DNA of 64,000 nucleotides. It comes from Nitrosomonas marina. Its GTDB lineage: Bacteria > Pseudomonadota > Gammaproteobacteria > Burkholderiales > Nitrosomonadaceae. Below, one piece after another: positions 9,390 to 20,597 of the stretch. The number at the start of each line of letters is the position of its first letter. The stretch's first letter is position 1. The notes under the pieces are model-generated. The model did not search any database and was not told where the DNA came from. It saw nothing but the letters and a program-made list of their open reading frames with translations. The position numbers and the translations under genes are program-made. Location: NCBI RefSeq assembly GCF_900111605.1, contig NZ_FOIA01000006.1:1-64000 (forward strand). Reading direction: 5' to 3'.

Positions 9390-10664
9390 ATGAATTTAGA
9401 AGAATTATTTCAGGGCAGTGAATTATTTCATCTGCCACACTTTGTGACAAGTCTGGCAATAGGTTTGCTGATTGGTATTGAACGAGAGCGCAGTTCAGCT
9501 GCAAAAGCGGGAGTGAGGACATTTGCGCTGGCTGCGATGTTTGGCACACTCGCCGCCATGTTGTCGGAAAAAACAGGTGCGCCCTGGTTCCTAGTGGGCG
9601 GGTTGCTGATTGTGGGAATAATGACTATTACAGCCTATGTTCGCACGAACGCCGACAGCACCACTGATCCGGGCACAACGACTGTTGTTGCAATTGCAAT
9701 ATGTTACGGTTTGGGGGCCATTGTCTGGTATGGCGATACAACCCTGGCAGTCATGCTGGCCATTATTGCTACGATATTGTTGTATTTCAAAGCAGAACTG
9801 CATGGTATTACCCAGAATCTGGGGCGGCGTGATCTGGTTTCAATTTTGCAGTTTGCAGTACTGACGTTTATTATTCTTCCTATATTGCCCGATGAGGAAT
9901 ACGGCCCTTATCAGGCTTTAAATCCGTATCAGATATGGCTGATGGTGGTATTGATTTCTGGTGTCAGTCTGTCAGGTTATGTGGCGTTGCGATTGTTAGG
10001 GGAACGTCATGGTGCGGTATTGCTGGGTTTGCTCGGTGGTCTGGTCTCCAGTACGGCAACCACCCTTGTATACACAAGACTGAGCAGCAACAGTCAATGT
10101 TTCGTGCAGTTGGCAATTGTAGTTATTTTAATTGCCAACCTGACCGTGCTGATCCGTCTGGCGCTCGTCAGTTCAGTCGTCTCGGTCAATATATTGCCGC
10201 AGCTGCTGCCGGTACTGGGGGCCGGTTTATTGTTAGGTATTGGTGTCACTCTATACTGGTGGTATCGGCTTCGTGAACATAGCGATATGCCCGTCCCGGA
10301 AATCAATAACCCGACAGAGTTGCGCACAGCTGCAGGGTTCGGCGTATTGTATGCCATTGTGTTGTTTCTGGCGGCATGGTTATCCGATGTGGCCGGCGTT
10401 CACGGCTTGTATGCTGTTGCACTCGTTTCCGGTTTGACGGATGTCGATGCCATTACACTGACCAGCCTGCGTTTGTTTGAACTGGGCAAGCTTGAAGCAG
10501 CAGAAACGGTAACCGCTATTTCTCTGGGTATCATATCCAATATTGCTTTTAAGATTGGCCTGATTGCTTTTATCGGCAACTCATTCATTGTCTGGCGTTG
10601 CGCAACCGGCATGCTCGCCACAGCTGCAGGTATCGGGTTGGCGCTGATTGTACTTGTTTTGTAA
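9390..10664 (+). CDS. MgtC/SapB-like DUF4010 membrane protein
   Basis: A 424-residue polytopic inner-membrane protein. The N-terminal third is an MgtC/SapB-type domain with the signature AIGLLIGIERERS near residues 22-36. The rest is the DUF4010 domain with many hydrophobic helices and GLVSSTATTL. Family members are conserved but have no proven substrate; MgtC itself modulates F-ATPase and Mg homeostasis, and that should not be carried over here. It starts 11 bases after recJ, so the two may share a transcript. It converges on the L,D-transpeptidase gene. Confidence 0.88.
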   Translation: MNLEELFQGSELFHLPHFVTSLAIGLLIGIERERSSAAKAGVRTFALAAMFGTLAAMLSEKTGAPWFLVGGLLIVGIMTITAYVRTNADSTTDPGTTTVVAIAICYGLGAIVWYGDTTLAVMLAIIATILLYFKAELHGITQNLGRRDLVSILQFAVLTFIILPILPDEEYGPYQALNPYQIWLMVVLISGVSLSGYVALRLLGERHGAVLLGLLGGLVSSTATTLVYTRLSSNSQCFVQLAIVVILIANLTVLIRLALVSSVVSVNILPQLLPVLGAGLLLGIGVTLYWWYRLREHSDMPVPEINNPTELRTAAGFGVLYAIVLFLAAWLSDVAGVHGLYAVALVSGLTDVDAITLTSLRLFELGKLEAAETVTAISLGIISNIAFKIGLIAFIGNSFIVWRCATGMLATAAGIGLALIVLVL

Positions 10665-10694
10665 CTGTATTTTGGTGTGGCTATAGCTATCAGA

Positions 10695-11654
10695 TTAAGC
10701 CTGAGTGCGCGAAATGAGAACAGGAATACCCTTTTTTTCCCGGATTGCCTGTTTCAATGTTTCATGATCGATTTCAAAATTGCTCGAGAGGTTCTTTTGA
10801 CTTCTTTTGTCTGCCAGAAATTCGTTGATGGCATCAAAGACACTTTGCTGATAGTCGGAATACTTTGCTTCGTCTTCTTCCAATGGCGGATGCAGCTCGA
10901 TATATAGCTGGTTGAGAAGCCAGCCCAATTTGATTGGCTGATTGACAATATTCACCTGGGTTCCGACCGGAACCTTGTCAAACAGGTGTTCGATATCTTC
11001 CGGATACAGGCGGATGCAGCCTGACGATACACGCATGCCAACGCCGTATGGTTTTACCGTACCGTGAATAAGGTAACTGCCCGAACCAATGCTCAGCCGC
11101 ATGGCGTAGCGACCCAGTGGATTGTCAGGCCCAGGTGGCACGACATTGGGAAGTGGCGGTTCGCCATTGGCAATTCGGTCTTTCTTGATGGATTCCGGAG
11201 GTGTCCAGGTTGGGTCCTTTTTTTTCTCGGTAATTCGTGATATGCCAAGCGGCGTTTCCCAATCCATTCTGCCAATACCGATCGGAAATGTCATGACCAC
11301 AGGCTTTTCACCTTTTACCGGTGTCGGGAAATAATATAAACGCATTTCCGGTAGATTCAGGACGAGCCCCCTGCGTTCAGCCATGGGGAATATATGCCTG
11401 CTGGGTAAAATCACTGTCGAACCATCTTCAGGCATCCAGCGGTCGACAGCGGGGTTGGCCAGTACAATCTCAGTTTGGCCAATGTCATACATGCGCGCAA
11501 TATCCAGCAGCGTATCTGTGCGGCCAGCCTGAGTTGTGCGTATCTGGCCAAAAATATCGATATCCTCAGGAGGCAGGACCCATGTTTCAGCGTGCGCGGT
11601 CGTATTCGCGCAATGGATAACAAAGGTGAAAAACAGTAAAAAGATTCTAACCAT
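10695..11654 (-). CDS. L,D-transpeptidase (YkuD/ErfK family), exported
   Basis: Probably cross-links peptidoglycan (3-3 links) or attaches lipoprotein to it in the periplasm. 319 residues. A signal peptide ends around AHA (residue 22). A LysM-like segment (DTLLDIARMYDIGQTEIVLANP) is at about 47-70. The YkuD domain carries HGT at 197-199 and SSGCIRLY with catalytic Cys213. A charged C-terminal extension of about 70 residues follows. It resembles ErfK/YbiS-type enzymes. The paralogue cannot be fixed without a search, so no symbol is given. Confidence 0.93.
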   Translation of the reverse strand: MVRIFLLFFTFVIHCANTTAHAETWVLPPEDIDIFGQIRTTQAGRTDTLLDIARMYDIGQTEIVLANPAVDRWMPEDGSTVILPSRHIFPMAERRGLVLNLPEMRLYYFPTPVKGEKPVVMTFPIGIGRMDWETPLGISRITEKKKDPTWTPPESIKKDRIANGEPPLPNVVPPGPDNPLGRYAMRLSIGSGSYLIHGTVKPYGVGMRVSSGCIRLYPEDIEHLFDKVPVGTQVNIVNQPIKLGWLLNQLYIELHPPLEEDEAKYSDYQQSVFDAINEFLADKRSQKNLSSNFEIDHETLKQAIREKKGIPVLISRTQA

Positions 11655-11826
11655 GTGTTATTTTGCCTGTTCTTTCGAAGTAGATCGTTACAGGCCGAAT
11701 AATAACTGATATTTTTAGTTTAAAACAGGTGAATAGAATCGGCTTTACGCTGATACTTTAAAACAACTGAAAGAGTCCTTGTATGATAGTGAATGCCAAG
11801 TAACTAAATATTCAATGCCTGATGCA

Positions 11827-12339
11827 CTAATAAATTACGGTATGGTTTTTTACAGCCAGATTCCATGGCCGGCTATACACGTGAACCTGTCTGGTGGTTT
11901 GTTGTTGATCGTTGACTAACCGGCCATCGATATGTGCCCAACCCAGAATTCCTTCGCTCAGGTTGTAAGCATCAAGGCCCTGCTGTCGCAGTTGACGGGT
12001 ATACTGCCCACTGCGGTAACCAATCGTACAATAAACAACAACCGTCCGGTTTTGGTATTTGGCGGGATTTTCCTCGAAATCATCCTTGGTGATAGCGCCC
12101 GGTATTACAGAAATGCGGCGCTCTTCCGGTGTGCGTACATCAACGAGTACAAGTTCAGAATTTGCTTTGTTTAATAACGGGCGCAGCGACTTATTGGAAA
12201 TGGTGGGAATATCGCCGAATTGGATTGCTACCAGCGAATATGCAGTTTTCAGGAACACTGCCGATGAGACTGCGCATGCTATGACCAGACCAGTCAATCC
12301 AAGTAAAAAAACACCTGTGATATATCCGATGGTTCTCAT
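11827..12339 (-). CDS. Membrane-anchored rhodanese-like protein
   Basis: 170 residues with an N-terminal membrane anchor or uncleaved signal (GYITGVFLLGLTGLVIACAV) and a single rhodanese domain at about residues 47-135. The active-site loop is CTIGYRSG with Cys104, a full-length six-residue loop, so it could be an active sulfurtransferase. DVRTPEER at about 67-74 is the usual CH2A-region motif. The sulfur acceptor is unknown. The protein likely faces the periplasm. Confidence 0.85.
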   Translation of the reverse strand: MRTIGYITGVFLLGLTGLVIACAVSSAVFLKTAYSLVAIQFGDIPTISNKSLRPLLNKANSELVLVDVRTPEERRISVIPGAITKDDFEENPAKYQNRTVVVYCTIGYRSGQYTRQLRQQGLDAYNLSEGILGWAHIDGRLVNDQQQTTRQVHVYSRPWNLAVKNHTVIY

Positions 12340-12426
12340 ACCCGGTCAACTGCCATGCTGAAAAGAAAAAATGAATTTTTTGGGTGGTTTTTTAAGGCAA
12401 AAGCAGTGTGAAAAAAAAATACGAGT

Positions 12427-12473
12427 ATTCAGATAGATTCTGAATCGGGTCTATATCCGGAAATATAGACCCG
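12427..12473 (-). terminator. Double hairpin terminating the small periplasmic gene
   Basis: CGGGTCTATAT (12446-12456) and ATATAGACCCG (12463-12473) form an 11-bp perfect stem with a 6-nt loop. A second hairpin, ATTCAGA/TCTGAAT, spans 12427-12445. On the minus strand a run of nine T follows at about 12410-12418. This fits a rho-independent terminator downstream of the gene ending at 12482. Confidence 0.7.
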
Positions 12474-12481
12474 TATGAAAA

Positions 12482-12742
12482 TCAATATTCACTAACCGGT
12501 ATATTGGCATCAGCAACAATTTTCTGTGCATCTCCACATTTTACACGGACGATTTTCCCATCCTTGGTTTTGGTCATGCTTTTAACCGTTTCGGTGGGCT
12601 TTTTGCCTTTGCAGTTCATCCAGTTCAAAATGTCTTCAGCTGAAACCGGGGTCAGGTCAGATTCCAGGTTTCCACTGGCCATTGTGGTTGTTGAGCCAAA
12701 AATAAACAATGCGGCAAACGCAGCAACTACCATTTTTTTCAT
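12482..12742 (-). CDS. Small exported protein with two cysteines
   Basis: 86 residues. A clear signal peptide (MKKMVVAAFAALFIFGSTTTMA) gives a mature protein of about 64 residues. Two cysteines, C44 and C69, could form one disulfide. A good Shine-Dalgarno (GAGAGGAAC) precedes the ATG, and a strong hairpin follows the stop, so it looks like a compact monocistronic gene. Size, export and paired cysteines recall HdeA-like acid chaperones, but I do not see a convincing sequence match and do not assign that function. Confidence 0.8.
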   Translation of the reverse strand: MKKMVVAAFAALFIFGSTTTMASGNLESDLTPVSAEDILNWMNCKGKKPTETVKSMTKTKDGKIVRVKCGDAQKIVADANIPVSEY

Positions 12743-13118
12743 TTTAGTTCCTCTCCTTAATTAATTTTTAAAATCACTTTACCCTGTCTGGTTGCGCCCA
12801 GGTAATGCGATATGCCATAACTAAAGCTTGAATACCTTAATCATGACCGTAACATAAAGGCCACGACAATATGACAGATATAAAATATCACCTAACTATT
12901 TTACTTTTTTATTTTGCTTTTGCAATATTAACACTCCATATAATTGCAGTCTAGGCTGTTGTTCTTTGTTGAATTTGCGGGTGGAATGTTGATTGTGCGT
13001 CAGGGAGAAATTCCGTCCCGAGTGTCAAAAAACGATACACTTGACGGATAATTGAAAAATTACAGATAGAATTTAGTATTTACACGTACACAGATTATTA
13101 ACTACACATTACTCTAAA
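12743..13118. other. AT-rich divergent intergenic region
   Basis: 376 bp between a minus-strand gene and nudJ. It should hold both promoters. I see no RNA gene, no repeat of note and no confident promoter pair. Confidence 0.4.
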
Positions 13119-13571
13119 ATGATTTGGAAACCGAATGTAACCGTTGCCGCTGTCGTTGAGCAAGAAGGCAAATTCCTGCTGGTAGAAGAAACCGTGTCAC
13201 CAGAGACAGTACCATTATTAAACCAGCCGGCCGGTCATCTGGAAGCAGGTGAGTCGCTGGTTCAGGCTGTTGCTAGGGAAACACTTGAGGAGACTGGTTA
13301 TACGTTTACACCCGAATGGCTGGTGGGTATATATCACTGGCATTCCAGCGACAATGATACCACTTACCTGCGCTTCGCATTTTCAGGATTTGTCTCGGAT
13401 TTCGACCCGGATTATGTGCGGGAAGCATGTATAGTGAAGGCGAGCTGGTATGCAATGCCGCAGATTGATGAACTGATCATGCGCCATCGAAGTCCGCTGG
13501 TAAAACAGTGTATTCAGGATTTTTCTGCAGGAAAGCGCTATCCACTCGAGATATTGATGCATTACAACTGA
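13119..13571 (+). CDS. nudJ: Nudix hydrolase NudJ-like
   Basis: NudJ hydrolyses nucleoside tri- and diphosphates and HMP-pyrophosphate. 150 residues, the usual length. The Nudix box runs from G39 (GHLEAGESLV, then RETLEETGY with R53, E54, E57, E58 and G60) and is complete. nudJ lies directly upstream of mnmA in E. coli as well, which supports the name. The stop is 9 bases before the mnmA ATG, so the two are one operon. Confidence 0.88.
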   Translation: MIWKPNVTVAAVVEQEGKFLLVEETVSPETVPLLNQPAGHLEAGESLVQAVARETLEETGYTFTPEWLVGIYHWHSSDNDTTYLRFAFSGFVSDFDPDYVREACIVKASWYAMPQIDELIMRHRSPLVKQCIQDFSAGKRYPLEILMHYN

Positions 13572-13580
13572 TTTGATGTG

Positions 13581-14660
13581 ATGAAAAAGAAGCAAGTAAT
13601 TGTGGGTTTGTCGGGTGGTGTTGATTCCTCGGTTGCAGCCTACCTGCTCAAGCAGCAGGGATATGCAGTTACCGGTTTGTTTATGAAAAACTGGGAAGAG
13701 GATGATACGGACACATACTGCTCTTCGCGGCAGGATTTGCTGGATGCGGTCTCCGTAGCGGATATACTGGATATTCCCATTGAAACGGTCAATTTTTCAG
13801 ATGAGTATAAGGACAGGGTGTTTTCAAATTTTCTGGCCGAGTACAAAGCCGGGCGCACCCCCAATCCTGATGTGCTGTGTAATGCCGAGATCAAATTCAA
13901 GGCTTTTCTTGACCATGCGCATCAATTGGGCGCTGATTATATAGCGACAGGCCATTATGCACAGATAAGAACATTTGGCTGTGCGTTTCAACTCCTTAAA
14001 GGAGAGGATGGCACCAAAGACCAGAGTTATTTCCTGCACCGTCTGAACCAAAAACAGCTGGCCAGGACATTGTTCCCGATTGGCCATTTATATAAACGTG
14101 AAGTGCGCAAGATCGCCAGCAGCCTGAAACTGCCAAATAGTGCCAAAAAAGACAGCACAGGTATCTGTTTTATTGGGGAGCGGCCATTCCGGGAATTTTT
14201 GAGCCGTTATTTGCCGCACGAGCCGGGCAGTATTCAGACACCCGACGGTGATATCGTCGGCAAACATCTTGGTCTCATGTACTATACAATTGGGCAAAGA
14301 CAGGGCCTGGGCATCGGCGGGACGCGCAACGGTACCGACGAGCCCTGGTTCGTTTGCGGCAAGAACATGGAAAAGAATGCATTGATTGTGGTCCAGGGCC
14401 ACGAGCACCCCAGTTTATTGCAATCATCTCTTGCGGCAACGGATTTGACCTGGGTTAGTGGCGAAAAACCACATTGTGACTGGGTTTATGCTGCCAAAAC
14501 CCGTTACCGCCAGAAAGATGCGCCCTGTACCATTGCTGAATTCAATGGTGCAGAATGCCGGATTGACTTTGCGCAGGCTCAATGGGCAGTAACACCCGGA
14601 CAGTCTGTGGTGGTCTATGAAAGCAATGTATGTCTGGGGGGCGGCATCATAGTCGAATAG
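13581..14660 (+). CDS. mnmA: tRNA-specific 2-thiouridylase MnmA
   Basis: Catalyses s2U34 formation in tRNA-Lys, -Glu and -Gln using sulfur relayed from IscS/Tus proteins. 359 residues from ATG 13581; an adjacent GTG at 13578 would add one residue. The PP-loop motif SGGVDSS is at residues 11-17. The catalytic cysteine pair is C100 (VLCNAEIKF) and C196 (STGICFIG). A beta-barrel C-terminal domain follows. It completes the nudJ-mnmA operon. Confidence 0.97.
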   Translation: MKKKQVIVGLSGGVDSSVAAYLLKQQGYAVTGLFMKNWEEDDTDTYCSSRQDLLDAVSVADILDIPIETVNFSDEYKDRVFSNFLAEYKAGRTPNPDVLCNAEIKFKAFLDHAHQLGADYIATGHYAQIRTFGCAFQLLKGEDGTKDQSYFLHRLNQKQLARTLFPIGHLYKREVRKIASSLKLPNSAKKDSTGICFIGERPFREFLSRYLPHEPGSIQTPDGDIVGKHLGLMYYTIGQRQGLGIGGTRNGTDEPWFVCGKNMEKNALIVVQGHEHPSLLQSSLAATDLTWVSGEKPHCDWVYAAKTRYRQKDAPCTIAEFNGAECRIDFAQAQWAVTPGQSVVVYESNVCLGGGIIVE

Positions 14661-14738
14661 TTCTTCCGATATTCGTTGTGTTTCAAATCGGAATTATTTT
14701 GTATCCTTTTATTATTGAACGACTCGTTGAGGTATCGA

Positions 14739-15155
14739 ATGCTGAAGCAAATGGTGATGCTGTGGATGTTGATGCTGATTGTAAGCACAGTCACGGCATC
14801 GGAGCAGAATTTTCTCGAAGAAATTGAAAGCAGTGCACGTGCATGGCTGGGTTTGAATGATGAGGGGCGTTACGTTGAAAGCTGGAAAAATTCATCTGAG
14901 CATTTTCGGAATAAAATGACCGAATCCGCCTGGATCAAGAATGCCGGTGAGATCAGAAAACCGCTTGGTGCAATGGAAGCCAGATATATTGCGACCGCAG
15001 GTCAGGCAAAAAAACTGTCCGGTCTGCCGGAAGGTGAGTATGTTGTGCTCCAGTTCTATACGACATTCAAGGAACGGACGCTGGCATTGGAAACGGTCAC
15101 CCTCGCAAAAGAAAAAGATGCTATCTGGCGGGTTGCCGACTACGCGATTAAATAA
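14739..15155 (+). CDS. DUF4019-family exported protein
   Basis: 138 residues from ATG 14739, chosen because TTGAGG sits about 6-8 bases upstream and the hydrophobic signal (MVMLWMLMLIVSTVTAS) then begins directly. The mature part follows the DUF4019 pattern: ARAWLGLNDEGRYVESW near the N-terminus, a central IRKPLGAMEAR and GEYVVLQFYTTF, then ETVTLAKEKDAIWRVADYAIK. The function of the family is unknown; the fold suggests a small NTF2-like or binding domain in the periplasm. Confidence 0.85.
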   Translation: MLKQMVMLWMLMLIVSTVTASEQNFLEEIESSARAWLGLNDEGRYVESWKNSSEHFRNKMTESAWIKNAGEIRKPLGAMEARYIATAGQAKKLSGLPEGEYVVLQFYTTFKERTLALETVTLAKEKDAIWRVADYAIK

Positions 15156-15226
15156 AACCATTCAGTACCGATGTCCTGGAATTGATACTATACCGTTTGT
15201 TTTTATGGAGTTTTTACAAGGAGATT

Positions 15227-16111
15227 ATGATGAAACAATACACAAGGGCTTGGGTCTCAGCAGCGTGTTTGCTGGGGCTGCTATTTAGCGTCAATCCGGT
15301 TGCCGCTGCGACGACAAACGAAATTGAAACAGTTTTCAATTGGGCTGAAAATAATTACCCCGAGCTTTTTCCAGAGCATCGAACGACACAGATGATTGAT
15401 CCCTGGGCATTCAGGTTTTATCCGTCAACGGGAATTTACACTGGAATCAAAAATGATGAGGTATACGTACTGGGTGGACCATGGGGTGCGGACAGTCCGA
15501 CGTTTATAGCCACTCTTCCCAGCCTGTTGTCCCAGATACAGGGAACCGGTGGTAATGGCAGTGTGCCTGCATGTGACAGCACCGCTGAGCTTCCTCAGGG
15601 TATGGTGATTACCCAGAATGGCAATGTCGTCAATATCACGACGAATGGACAGTGTATAGTCCTGCCGAACTCTCCTGAAAATACCAATTTCTGTGAACCG
15701 CTTGCGCCTCCGCAGCCGACAGGGATTTCTGTTCTGAGTACCGTAAATACAACCTCATTTCAAACGACCGGTATTACAATCGATTTGCCCGGTTTTCCGA
15801 ACCCGCTGGATACATTCGCGCAGGATACATCCAGTTGTATCATCAATGCCCAGGAGGATGCGGACAATCTGGTAGTGAACAGCAACATCTGCTTTGATGT
15901 GACCAACCAGTTTTCTTCTTTACCCAGTGTGCCGGGTATCAGTATCAATCCGCCGATTACGGTTTCAACAGTTTCTTCGAGTACCAGCCAGCGTGTGCCT
16001 GATTGTTTTGCGACCGCGGCTTCCTTTATTACGGATGCGTACACGGGTGAAACCTGGATCAATGTCAACGGCAGTTTTGTACCGAGCACGGATTTGGGTT
16101 CCGGCTTCTGA
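15227..16111 (+). CDS. Exported protein with a WAENNYPELFP domain, function unknown
   Basis: 294 residues from ATG 15227, preceded by a strong AAGGAG. The signal peptide ends near PVAAA. Residues about 30-105 form a recognisable small domain (FNWAENNYPELFPEH, then FRFYPSTGIYTGIKNDEVYVLGG) that I recall as recurrent in secreted proteins of environmental proteobacteria without a known role. The remainder is Thr/Ser/Pro-rich with scattered cysteines (ACD, GQC, NFC, SSC, NIC, PDC), suggesting a disulfide-bearing surface or periplasmic protein. No membrane anchor or sorting signal is seen at the C-terminus. Confidence 0.8.
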   Translation: MMKQYTRAWVSAACLLGLLFSVNPVAAATTNEIETVFNWAENNYPELFPEHRTTQMIDPWAFRFYPSTGIYTGIKNDEVYVLGGPWGADSPTFIATLPSLLSQIQGTGGNGSVPACDSTAELPQGMVITQNGNVVNITTNGQCIVLPNSPENTNFCEPLAPPQPTGISVLSTVNTTSFQTTGITIDLPGFPNPLDTFAQDTSSCIINAQEDADNLVVNSNICFDVTNQFSSLPSVPGISINPPITVSTVSSSTSQRVPDCFATAASFITDAYTGETWINVNGSFVPSTDLGSGF

Positions 16112-16307
16112 TGGTCACGTGCCGCTAAGCGCCAGCTTTAACACAGGTTTGCTTAAAATCCGGCATGCTCTGCATGCTTTATACATACTATGAGCCGTGG
16201 ATATACGCTGCCGATAAATATTGAGCGTCTGTGAGCGTCAGCGTCGGTTTGCGGCATGTTGAAGCGTGTGCCATGTTAAAATCCGCCTCTTCATAGCTAA
16301 TGACTGA

Positions 16308-17699
<1,392 letters not shown>

Positions 17700-17725
17700 A
17701 CGACTGGAAAAAACAGCACGACAAT

Positions 17726-17749
17726 CCGGTCAGAGCCTGTTTTGACCGG
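17726..17749 (+). terminator. Weak hairpin after purB
   Basis: CCGGTCA (17726-17732) pairs with TGACCGG (17743-17749). A run AAAAAATTTTTT follows 7 bp later, not immediately. It could be a terminator for purB. Confidence 0.45.
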
Positions 17750-17774
17750 AGAGGAAAAAATTTTTTCAAAAAAC

Positions 17775-17800
17775 CTTGAAATCCACGAAATAGTCCCAAT
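17775..17800 (+). promoter_or_regulatory. Sigma-32 (heat-shock) promoter of grpE
   Basis: CTTGAAA (17775-17781), a 13-bp spacer, then CCCAAT (17795-17800). This matches the known RpoH pattern CTTGAAA-N11-16-CCCCAT and lies 28 bp before the grpE start. Confidence 0.8.
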
Positions 17801-17828
17801 AACCTCCTGATAATCATTAGGAGGAACG

Positions 17829-18452
17829 ATGCAAAATTCACAGAATCCGCAGGATACACAACCAAATGAACCTGAAAATACGACAGATAATCATAATGTT
17901 GATGGGTCTGAAGCTGTTGATGAAACGATACAGGTAGCACATGTTGCCGGAGAGAGTGAGACGCAGGCAGAGGCGAAGGCAGGCACGCAGCCTGATCTGG
18001 AGCAGTTATTGAAAGCAGCTGAAATTAAGGCTGCAGAACATCATGATGCCTGGATGCGCGCGAAAGCAGAAGCGGAAAATATTCGCAAGCGTGCACAGAG
18101 CGATGTCGCAAATGCCCACAAATATGCTGTTGAGAATTTTTCTACTGAATTGCTGACGGTCATGGATAGTCTGGAAGCTGCACTGGCAGTTGAGAATGCC
18201 AGCGTTGAAAACTACAAAAACGGTATGGAATTGACACAGAAACAATTAACGGCCGTGTTTAATAAGTTCAATATTACAGTGATTGATCCGGCAGGTGAGA
18301 AATTCGATCCACATCAGCATCAGGCGATGTGCACCGTCGATTCCGAGCAGGAGCCAAATACAGTGGTACAAGTGATGCAAAAGGGCTACAAGCTGCATGA
18401 CAGGGTTATCCGTCCTGCGCTTGTGACGGTTTCCAAGGCAAAGGAAGCCTGA
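17829..18452 (+). CDS. grpE: Nucleotide exchange factor GrpE
   Basis: Releases ADP from DnaK and acts as a thermosensor. 207 residues. The first about 65 are acidic, Glu/Gln/Thr-rich and disordered. A long coiled coil follows ([20 protein letters not shown] near 77-96), and the beta domain ends in [25 protein letters not shown], the GrpE signature. ATG 17829 has an AGGAGG Shine-Dalgarno. First gene of grpE-dnaK-dnaJ, behind a sigma-32-type promoter. Confidence 0.97.
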   Translation: MQNSQNPQDTQPNEPENTTDNHNVDGSEAVDETIQVAHVAGESETQAEAKAGTQPDLEQLLKAAEIKAAEHHDAWMRAKAEAENIRKRAQSDVANAHKYAVENFSTELLTVMDSLEAALAVENASVENYKNGMELTQKQLTAVFNKFNITVIDPAGEKFDPHQHQAMCTVDSEQEPNTVVQVMQKGYKLHDRVIRPALVTVSKAKEA

Positions 18453-18457
18453 TCAGC

Positions 18458-18486
18458 CTTGAAATTTAATATTGCATCTCCATTTA
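18458..18486 (+). promoter_or_regulatory. Second sigma-32 promoter, upstream of dnaK
   Basis: CTTGAAA (18458-18464), 13 bp, then CTCCATTTA (18478-18486), eight of nine bases of the CCCCATTTA box. It lies in the 75-bp grpE-dnaK gap, 41 bp before the dnaK start, with the same spacing as the grpE promoter. Confidence 0.8.
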
Positions 18487-18527
18487 TCTGATTAATTCAT
18501 AGACAGTTTTATAATAAGGATTTAAAC

Positions 18528-20459
18528 ATGGCAAAAATTATTGGTATCGATCTGGGTACGACCAATTCCTGTGTGGCGATAATGGAAAGCGGCAAACCCA
18601 AGGTGATAGAAAATTCCGAAGGTACGCGGACGACGCCGTCAATCGTTGCCTATACTGAAGACAACGAGATTCTGGTCGGCGCCTCGGCAAAGCGTCAGGC
18701 CGTTACCAATCCCAAAAATACCTTGTTCGCAGTAAAGCGGCTTATCGGTCGTCGTTTTGATGAGAAAATGGTACAAAAAGACATCAAAATGGTGCCCTAT
18801 AAAATTATCAAGGCCAGCAATAACGATGCGTGGGTTGAAGTGCGCGACAAAAAAATAGCCCCGCCTGAGGTATCTGCGCAGGTGCTGAAGAAAATGAAAA
18901 AAACCGCAGAAGATTATCTGGGCGAACCGGTTACGGAAGCGGTGATTACTGTCCCTGCGTATTTTAATGATTCACAGCGTCAGGCCACCAAGGACGCTGG
19001 TAAAATTGCCGGTCTGGAAGTTAAACGGATCATTAATGAGCCGACAGCTGCTGCATTGGCATTTGGCCTGGATAAAAAAGAAGGCGACCGCAAGATCGCA
19101 GTTTACGATCTCGGCGGCGGCACGTTTGATATTTCGATAATCGAAATTGCTGAAGTTGAAGGCGAGCATCAGTTTGAAGTGCTGGCGACCAATGGCGATA
19201 CTTTTCTGGGTGGTGAGGATTTTGACTCACGCGTTATCGAATATCTGGTTGAAGAATTTAAAAAAGAAACCGGCATTGATCTGAAGCAGGACATGCTGGC
19301 ACTGCAGCGTCTGAAGGATGCGGCGGAGAAGACCAAAATCGAACTGTCCTCAAGCCAGCAGACCGAAGTAAATCTGCCATATATTACTGCGGATTCAAGC
19401 GGACCCAAGCATATGGCGATCAAAATTACGCGCGCCAAACTCGAAAGCCTGGTTGAAGAATTGATTGAACGCACAGTAGAACCCTGCCGTGTTGCCATGA
19501 AAGACGCAGGCGTGACGGCGTCTGAAATTGACGATGTTATCCTGGTTGGTGGCCAGACCCGGATGCCGAAAGTCCAGGATAAAGTCAAAGAGATTTTTGG
19601 CAAAGATCCCCGCAAGGACGTTAATCCGGATGAGGCAGTTGCAGTAGGCGCCGCAATTCAGGGCGGTGTGCTGCAGGGTGATGTCAAGGATGTACTGTTG
19701 CTTGATGTTACTCCGTTGTCGCTCGGTATTGAAACGCTCGGCGGTGTGATGACCAAGCTGATCCCGAAAAATACGACGATTCCGACCAAAGCGCAACAGG
19801 TTTTCTCGACTGCTGAGGACAATCAGACTGCAGTTACCATACATGTGTTGCAGGGTGAGCGCGAGATGGCTTCCGGTAACAAGAGTCTGGGCCAGTTCAA
19901 TCTGACGGATATTCCACCTTCACCGCGCGGAATGCCGCAGATTGAGGTTGCATTTGACATCGATGCCAACGGGATATTGCATGTATCGGCGAAAGACAAG
20001 GCCACTGGCAAGGAGAACAAAATCAAGATTCAGGCCAGTTCAGGTTTGTCGGAGGAAGAAATCGAACGTATGGTTAAGGACGCCGAGGCGCATGCAGAAG
20101 AAGATCACAAAATCCTGGAACTGGTTTCCAGCCGCAACCAGTGTGACGCTATTATTCACTCTGTAAAGAAATCGCTGAAAGAACATGGCGACCAGCTGGA
20201 TGAAACGGAGAAATCCAAAATCGAAGATGCGCTTAAGGATGCAGAGGAGGCGTTGAAGTCTGACGACAAGGATGAGATCGATGCAAAAACACAGGCATTG
20301 ACAGAAGCTTCGCACAAGCTGGCTGAAAAAATGTACCAGAGCCAGGAGCCGCAATCACAGCAGTCCGGTGCAGGAACATCGTCTTCTGGAAACGACGAGA
20401 AATCTGTAGAAGGAGATGTTGTCGACGCTGAGTTTGAGGAAGTGAAAGACAAAAAATAA
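18528..20459 (+). CDS. dnaK: Chaperone DnaK (Hsp70)
   Basis: An ATP-dependent Hsp70 working with DnaJ and GrpE in folding and sigma-32 control. 643 residues. The nucleotide-binding domain starts [11 protein letters not shown] and contains [15 protein letters not shown] and [11 protein letters not shown]. The linker [16 protein letters not shown] is at about residues 388-403. The substrate domain and a helical lid with an acidic, Gln/Ser-rich tail ending EFEEVKDKK follow. AAGGA precedes the ATG. Probably expressed both from the grpE promoter and from the internal sigma-32 site. Confidence 0.99.
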   Translation: MAKIIGIDLGTTNSCVAIMESGKPKVIENSEGTRTTPSIVAYTEDNEILVGASAKRQAVTNPKNTLFAVKRLIGRRFDEKMVQKDIKMVPYKIIKASNNDAWVEVRDKKIAPPEVSAQVLKKMKKTAEDYLGEPVTEAVITVPAYFNDSQRQATKDAGKIAGLEVKRIINEPTAAALAFGLDKKEGDRKIAVYDLGGGTFDISIIEIAEVEGEHQFEVLATNGDTFLGGEDFDSRVIEYLVEEFKKETGIDLKQDMLALQRLKDAAEKTKIELSSSQQTEVNLPYITADSSGPKHMAIKITRAKLESLVEELIERTVEPCRVAMKDAGVTASEIDDVILVGGQTRMPKVQDKVKEIFGKDPRKDVNPDEAVAVGAAIQGGVLQGDVKDVLLLDVTPLSLGIETLGGVMTKLIPKNTTIPTKAQQVFSTAEDNQTAVTIHVLQGEREMASGNKSLGQFNLTDIPPSPRGMPQIEVAFDIDANGILHVSAKDKATGKENKIKIQASSGLSEEEIERMVKDAEAHAEEDHKILELVSSRNQCDAIIHSVKKSLKEHGDQLDETEKSKIEDALKDAEEALKSDDKDEIDAKTQALTEASHKLAEKMYQSQEPQSQQSGAGTSSSGNDEKSVEGDVVDAEFEEVKDKK

Positions 20460-20480
20460 CTACTGATCCCGTATTTCAGG

Positions 20481-20527
20481 CGCAGAGCGCGAGAAAAGGA
20501 AAAATTCCTTGTCACGCTCTGCGTTTT
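20481..20527 (+). terminator. Nested hairpin between dnaK and dnaJ (terminator or attenuator)
   Basis: Outer stem CGCAGAGCG (20481-20489) with CGCTCTGCG (20515-20523); inner stem AAGGAA (20496-20501) with TTCCTT (20505-20510). TTTT follows at once. It may end most dnaK transcripts and lower dnaJ expression. Confidence 0.7.
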
Positions 20528-20597
20528 GGTATTTGTTCAGAAAGTGATATGAATTCGAAACAACATATCAGAACCAATATGATAATAGAAACTAGAC

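Noticed and set aside
12482..12742. Assignment of the small two-cysteine protein as HdeA
   Set aside because: Only size, export and cysteine number agree; the sequence does not match the HdeA pattern.
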